In this document: piece by piece, positions 4,716 through 7,088 of the stretch
Layout of the letters: each line of letters starts with the position of its first letter
Numbering within the stretch: position 1 is the stretch's first letter
Assembly: GCA_007135015.1 (NCBI GenBank)
Contig: SLJS01000042.1
Span: 1 to 7,088, forward strand
Direction of reading: 5' to 3'
Origin: Alcanivorax sp.
GTDB taxonomy: Bacteria; Pseudomonadota; Gammaproteobacteria; Pseudomonadales; Alcanivoracaceae
DNA: 7,088 bases
Notes under the pieces: model-generated
The model's database searches: none
Seen by the model: only the letters and a program-made list of their open reading frames with translations
Told to the model about the DNA's origin: nothing
Translations under genes and position numbers: made by a program

Positions 4716-5771
4716 ATGACTACCGAGAAGGAACCCCACCGGCCTTTCCTGCCCGACCTGTGCACCGCGCGCTCGGTGCTGGTGGTCGTCGTCGGCGGCC
4801 AGTTGCTGGCGTTCGTGCTGGTACTGGCGGCGGCCTACCACGAGGGCTTCAGCTACCAGCGCCTGGGGACCACTTCACTGTTCATCCAGTGGGTGGGGCT
4901 CATATCCACAGCCATACTGTGCCTGCTTCGCGAGACGATCAACCGGCTGCCCCCATCCTGGGCGGCGATAATGATCTTCGCGGTGGTGGTCCTCAACACC
5001 CTGGTGTTCAGCATCCTCGCGCGACTGCTGCTGGCCTGGGCCATGGCGGGCGTGAGTGAACCGGACATCGGCATCTGGCGACGCGAAGTGCTGATCAATG
5101 TGGCCATCGCCGCCATTATCGCCGGTGTGGTGATGCGCTATTTCTACGTACAGGAGCAGCTGCGCACCCGGGAAGAGGCGGAGCTGCAGTCGCGCATCCA
5201 GGCGCTTCAGTCCCGCATCCGCCCCCACTTCCTGTTCAACAGCATGAACACCATCTCCAACCTGATCGCCGTGGACCCGGAAACCGCCGAACAGGCAGTC
5301 GAGGACCTGTCCGGACTCTTCCGGGCGAGCCTGGCCGACAGCGAGGGCCAGACCACCCTGGACGAGGAACTTGCCCTGTGCCGGCGGTATATCCGCATCG
5401 AATCTCTCCGCATGGGCGATCGCCTGCAGGTGGACTGGGATATCCGCTGCGAGCCCGCCCGGATACCCATTCCGCTGCTGACCCTGCAGCCCCTGCTGGA
5501 AAATGCCATTTATCACGGGGTGCAGCCGCTCCCGGAAGGCGGGCGCGTATCGGTCAGCGCCCACAGCCAGGACGGGAATCTGGTGCTGGAAGTGCGCAAC
5601 CCGGTACCACGGACGCCACTGACCCGGCAGAGCGGCAACCGGATGGCCCTGGACAACATACGCCATCGCCTGGCGGCCGCGCACGGCGACCGCGCACGGG
5701 TAGACGCGGACCGGGAAGGGGATGAATATAGGGTAAGGATCCGGTATCCACTGGACAGCAGCATCAAGTGA
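4716..5771 (+). CDS. algZ: LytS-type sensor histidine kinase, AlgZ (FimS) family
   Basis: This 351-residue inner-membrane sensor pairs with the LytTR regulator encoded next. FLPDLCTARSVL (11-22) is typical of the AlgZ N-terminus. Four hydrophobic segments follow, at about 19-40, 51-70, 83-108 and 124-143, with little periplasmic sequence. A linker helix leads to the His_kinase domain (PF06580 type): RPHFLFNSMNTISNLI (169-184) carries the phospho-acceptor H171, and LQPLLENAIYHGV (257-269) is the N-box with N263. The G-box region reads SGNRMALDNIRHRL (306-319), lacking the second glycine of canonical GxGxG kinases. Established knowledge: AlgZ/FimS of Pseudomonas is likewise described as an unorthodox kinase, and with AlgR it controls alginate and type IV pili. 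The signal and the target genes here are unknown. Divergent from argH, 65 bp ahead of algR. Confidence 0.92.
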   Translation: MTTEKEPHRPFLPDLCTARSVLVVVVGGQLLAFVLVLAAAYHEGFSYQRLGTTSLFIQWVGLISTAILCLLRETINRLPPSWAAIMIFAVVVLNTLVFSILARLLLAWAMAGVSEPDIGIWRREVLINVAIAAIIAGVVMRYFYVQEQLRTREEAELQSRIQALQSRIRPHFLFNSMNTISNLIAVDPETAEQAVEDLSGLFRASLADSEGQTTLDEELALCRRYIRIESLRMGDRLQVDWDIRCEPARIPIPLLTLQPLLENAIYHGVQPLPEGGRVSVSAHSQDGNLVLEVRNPVPRTPLTRQSGNRMALDNIRHRLAAAHGDRARVDADREGDEYRVRIRYPLDSSIK

Positions 5772-5836
5772 ACGATGGTTCGCCATAAGAGGAAGGGCGG
5801 CTGCGGAATTACAAGGACACCAGGGAGATAACAAGA
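5772..5836 (+). promoter_or_regulatory. algZ-algR gap with algR ribosome-binding site
   Basis: This 65-bp gap separates two genes that are probably co-transcribed. AGGGAGA (5822-5828) lies 8 nt before the algR ATG. A tiny ATGG-TTCG-CCAT hairpin can be drawn at the left end. I see no clear -35/-10 pair, so a separate algR promoter is not supported by sequence. Confidence 0.55.
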
Positions 5837-6574
5837 ATGCGTGTTCTCGTATGCGATGACGAAAAACCGGCCCGGGACCGCCTGACCCGTCTGGCCGATG
5901 GCCTGGAAGGCGTGGACGTGGTGGGCGAGGCGGCCACCGGCCGCGAGGCCGTGCGCGAAGCCGGCGAATTGCGCCCGGAAGTGGTCCTGATGGATATCCG
6001 CATGCCGGACATGGACGGCCTGGAGGCAGCGGCCTACCTGATGGGCAGCGAACAGCCTCCGGCGGTGATCTTCTGCACCGCCTACGACGAACACGCCCTG
6101 CAGGCGTTCCGGGTCCACGCCGTCGACTACCTGCTCAAGCCCGTCAACCGCGAGGACCTGTCCACCGCCATCGCCCGCGCACGCACCCTGAACAAGGTGC
6201 AACTCGCCGCCCTGGGGCGGGAGCTGGGCGAGGAATCCGGCCGCAGGCAATACATCAGCGCCCGCACCCACAAGGGCATCGAACTGGTCCCCGTTGAGGA
6301 CATCCGCTACTTCCGCGCCGACCAGAAGTACGTGACCGTGCGCTACAGCGAAGGCGAAGTGCTGATTGACGAAACCCTCAAGAACCTGGAAGACGAATTC
6401 GGCGACATGTTCGTGCGCATTCACCGTAACGCGCTGATTTCACTTAAATACCTGGAAGGCATGGAAATGGCCACTGGCGGCCAGCACCAGGTGCGCCTGC
6501 GCGGGCTCGACGAGCGCCTGACGGTCAGCCGCCGCCATGTGGCCGGCCTGCGGCGGGTGATGCAGCAGCTGTAA
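5837..6574 (+). CDS. algR: LytTR-family response regulator, AlgR
   Basis: The 245-residue protein has a receiver domain (about 1-118) and a LytTR DNA-binding domain (about 138-241). In the receiver, D7 and D8 form the acidic pocket, D53 in LMDIRMPDMDG is the phosphorylated aspartate, and T81 and K101 (LLKPVN) complete the switch. The C-terminal half has the LytTR features: YFRADQKYVTVRY (158-170), FVRIHRNALI (192-201) and a final LTVSRRHVAGLRR (228-240). Family knowledge: LytTR domains bind direct repeats of about 9 bp through a beta-sheet; AlgR of Pseudomonas controls alginate, pili and other surface traits. ATG with a good ribosome-binding site; length and start agree with AlgR. The hemC gene that follows algR in Pseudomonas does not appear within the next 500 bp. 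Confidence 0.95.
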   Translation: MRVLVCDDEKPARDRLTRLADGLEGVDVVGEAATGREAVREAGELRPEVVLMDIRMPDMDGLEAAAYLMGSEQPPAVIFCTAYDEHALQAFRVHAVDYLLKPVNREDLSTAIARARTLNKVQLAALGRELGEESGRRQYISARTHKGIELVPVEDIRYFRADQKYVTVRYSEGEVLIDETLKNLEDEFGDMFVRIHRNALISLKYLEGMEMATGGQHQVRLRGLDERLTVSRRHVAGLRRVMQQL

Positions 6575-6598
6575 CCAGAGAAGACCATGCTCGAGGAT

Positions 6599-6947
6599 CC
6601 CTCTCCCCTTGTGAGGGTGTCGCAAAAGGTTTGTGGGAGCGCAGGGGGCGCGAAGAACTCAGCACCTTGCCGTAATCCGGGGCCTTCGCGGCCTTGCTGG
6701 AGGGTCCCCTCTCCCCCTGGTGAGAGTGTCGCAAAAGGGGTTGTGGGAGCGCACCCAAGGGCGCAAAACACCTGGCACGGTGCCGAATCCAGGGCCTTCG
6801 CGGCCTTACTGGAGAGTCCCCTCTCCCCGCCGCGGGAGAGGGACAGGGAGAGGGGGATCGAATTACGGGAAAGCATCAAGCAGTGCGGCGTGCGTAGCCT
6901 TCCCCCTCTCCCCAACCCCTCTCCCACGAGGAGGGTGTCGCAAAAGC
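6599..6947 (+). repeat. intergenic repeat block B (~112-bp modules)
   Basis: It has the same construction and orientation as the block at 1287-1604. Two full modules lie in tandem (6599-6706, 108 bp, and 6707-6818, 112 bp), each starting with CCCTCTCCCC and holding GTGTCGCAAAAGG, a REP-like TTGTGGGAGCGCA segment (6631-6657 and 6741-6770) and GGCCTTCGCGGCCTT. The end module (6819-6927) matches 1450-1558 with 3 mismatches. Where block A closes with its 10-bp hairpin, block B instead runs directly into another GAGGGTGTCGCAAAAG (6931-6946), so the end has been rearranged. It begins 24 bp after the algR stop codon. No gene is visible. Confidence 0.8.
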
Positions 6948-6955
6948 CCTTCGCT

Positions 6956-7080
6956 GGTATGGAGGGTAAAAATTGGACTCCCTCCCCCGCGAGGGGGAGG
7001 GCCGGGGTGGGGGCGCGGCGAAGCCGCGCAAGCCCCGCAATACGCCGTTGGCCGCCTGCGGCGGCCTCCCCCTCCATACC
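6956..7080. mobile_element. MITE-like 125-bp element with terminal inverted repeats
   Basis: GGTATGGAGGG (6956-6966) and CCCTCCATACC (7070-7080) form perfect 11-bp terminal inverted repeats. Between them are three perfect hairpins: CCCTCCCCC / GGGGGAGGG (6980-7001, 4-nt loop), GCGCGGC / GCCGCGC (7013-7029, GAA loop) and GGCCGCC / GGCGGCC (7050-7066, TGC loop). No open frame fits inside. Small size, terminal symmetry and high structure are hallmarks of non-autonomous elements mobilised in trans. No clear target-site duplication is visible: the flanks are CTTCGCT and GCTTGCGC. Confidence 0.55.
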
Positions 7081-7088
7081 GCTTGCGC

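Noticed and set aside
6421..7077. Minus-strand open frame of 218 codons across repeat block B
   Set aside because: The translation is built from repeat modules and the antisense of algR; it has no ribosome-binding site or domain.

Overview
The window is GC-rich, gammaproteobacterial chromosome. A compact core of five recognisable genes (about 1661-6574) is bordered by repeat-rich DNA holding two small genes. The argH / algZ-algR arrangement is the one known from Pseudomonas. The LptM-LysA pair, the style of the intergenic repeats and the small DksA-like coiled-coil protein would fit an Ectothiorhodospiraceae/Chromatiales-like or other environmental gammaproteobacterium. That placement is inference from gene content only.

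Layout. 1-978: a minus-strand zinc-ribbon gene (91-492) lies between two exact 28-bp direct repeats (4-31 and 877-904). The DNA upstream of the gene holds a third, inverted and diverged copy of that repeat, a short heptamer repeat and a nested palindrome. 979-1221: a small plus-strand coiled-coil protein resembling the N-terminal half of a DksA/TraR protein without its zinc finger. 1222-1660: a non-coding repeat block made of degenerate ~112-bp modules, ending in a 7-bp tandem array that touches the lysA stop codon. 1661-4582 (minus): an apparent operon argH > lptM > lysA. argH and lptM overlap by 4 bp, and a strong inverted repeat lies in the lptM-lysA gap. 4583-4715: divergent promoter region. 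4716-6574 (plus): algZ-algR, a LytS-type sensor kinase and a LytTR response regulator. 6575-7088: a second block of the ~112-bp module, then a ~125-bp MITE-like element with 11-bp terminal inverted repeats and three internal perfect hairpins.

How the genes work together. ArgH makes arginine from argininosuccinate and LysA makes lysine from meso-diaminopimelate. LptM is a small outer-membrane lipoprotein that helps mature the LPS translocon. AlgZ and AlgR form a two-component pair that in Pseudomonas controls alginate and type IV pili; the target here is unknown. In Pseudomonas, hemC follows algR and dapF follows lysA. Here each of those positions is taken by the same repeat family.

The points most worth a second look are the modular repeat family flanking the core in direct orientation, the MITE-like element at the right end, the 28-bp repeat pair bracketing the zinc-ribbon gene, and the DksA-like protein without a zinc finger. 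I found no defence system, CRISPR array, transposase, tRNA or rRNA.
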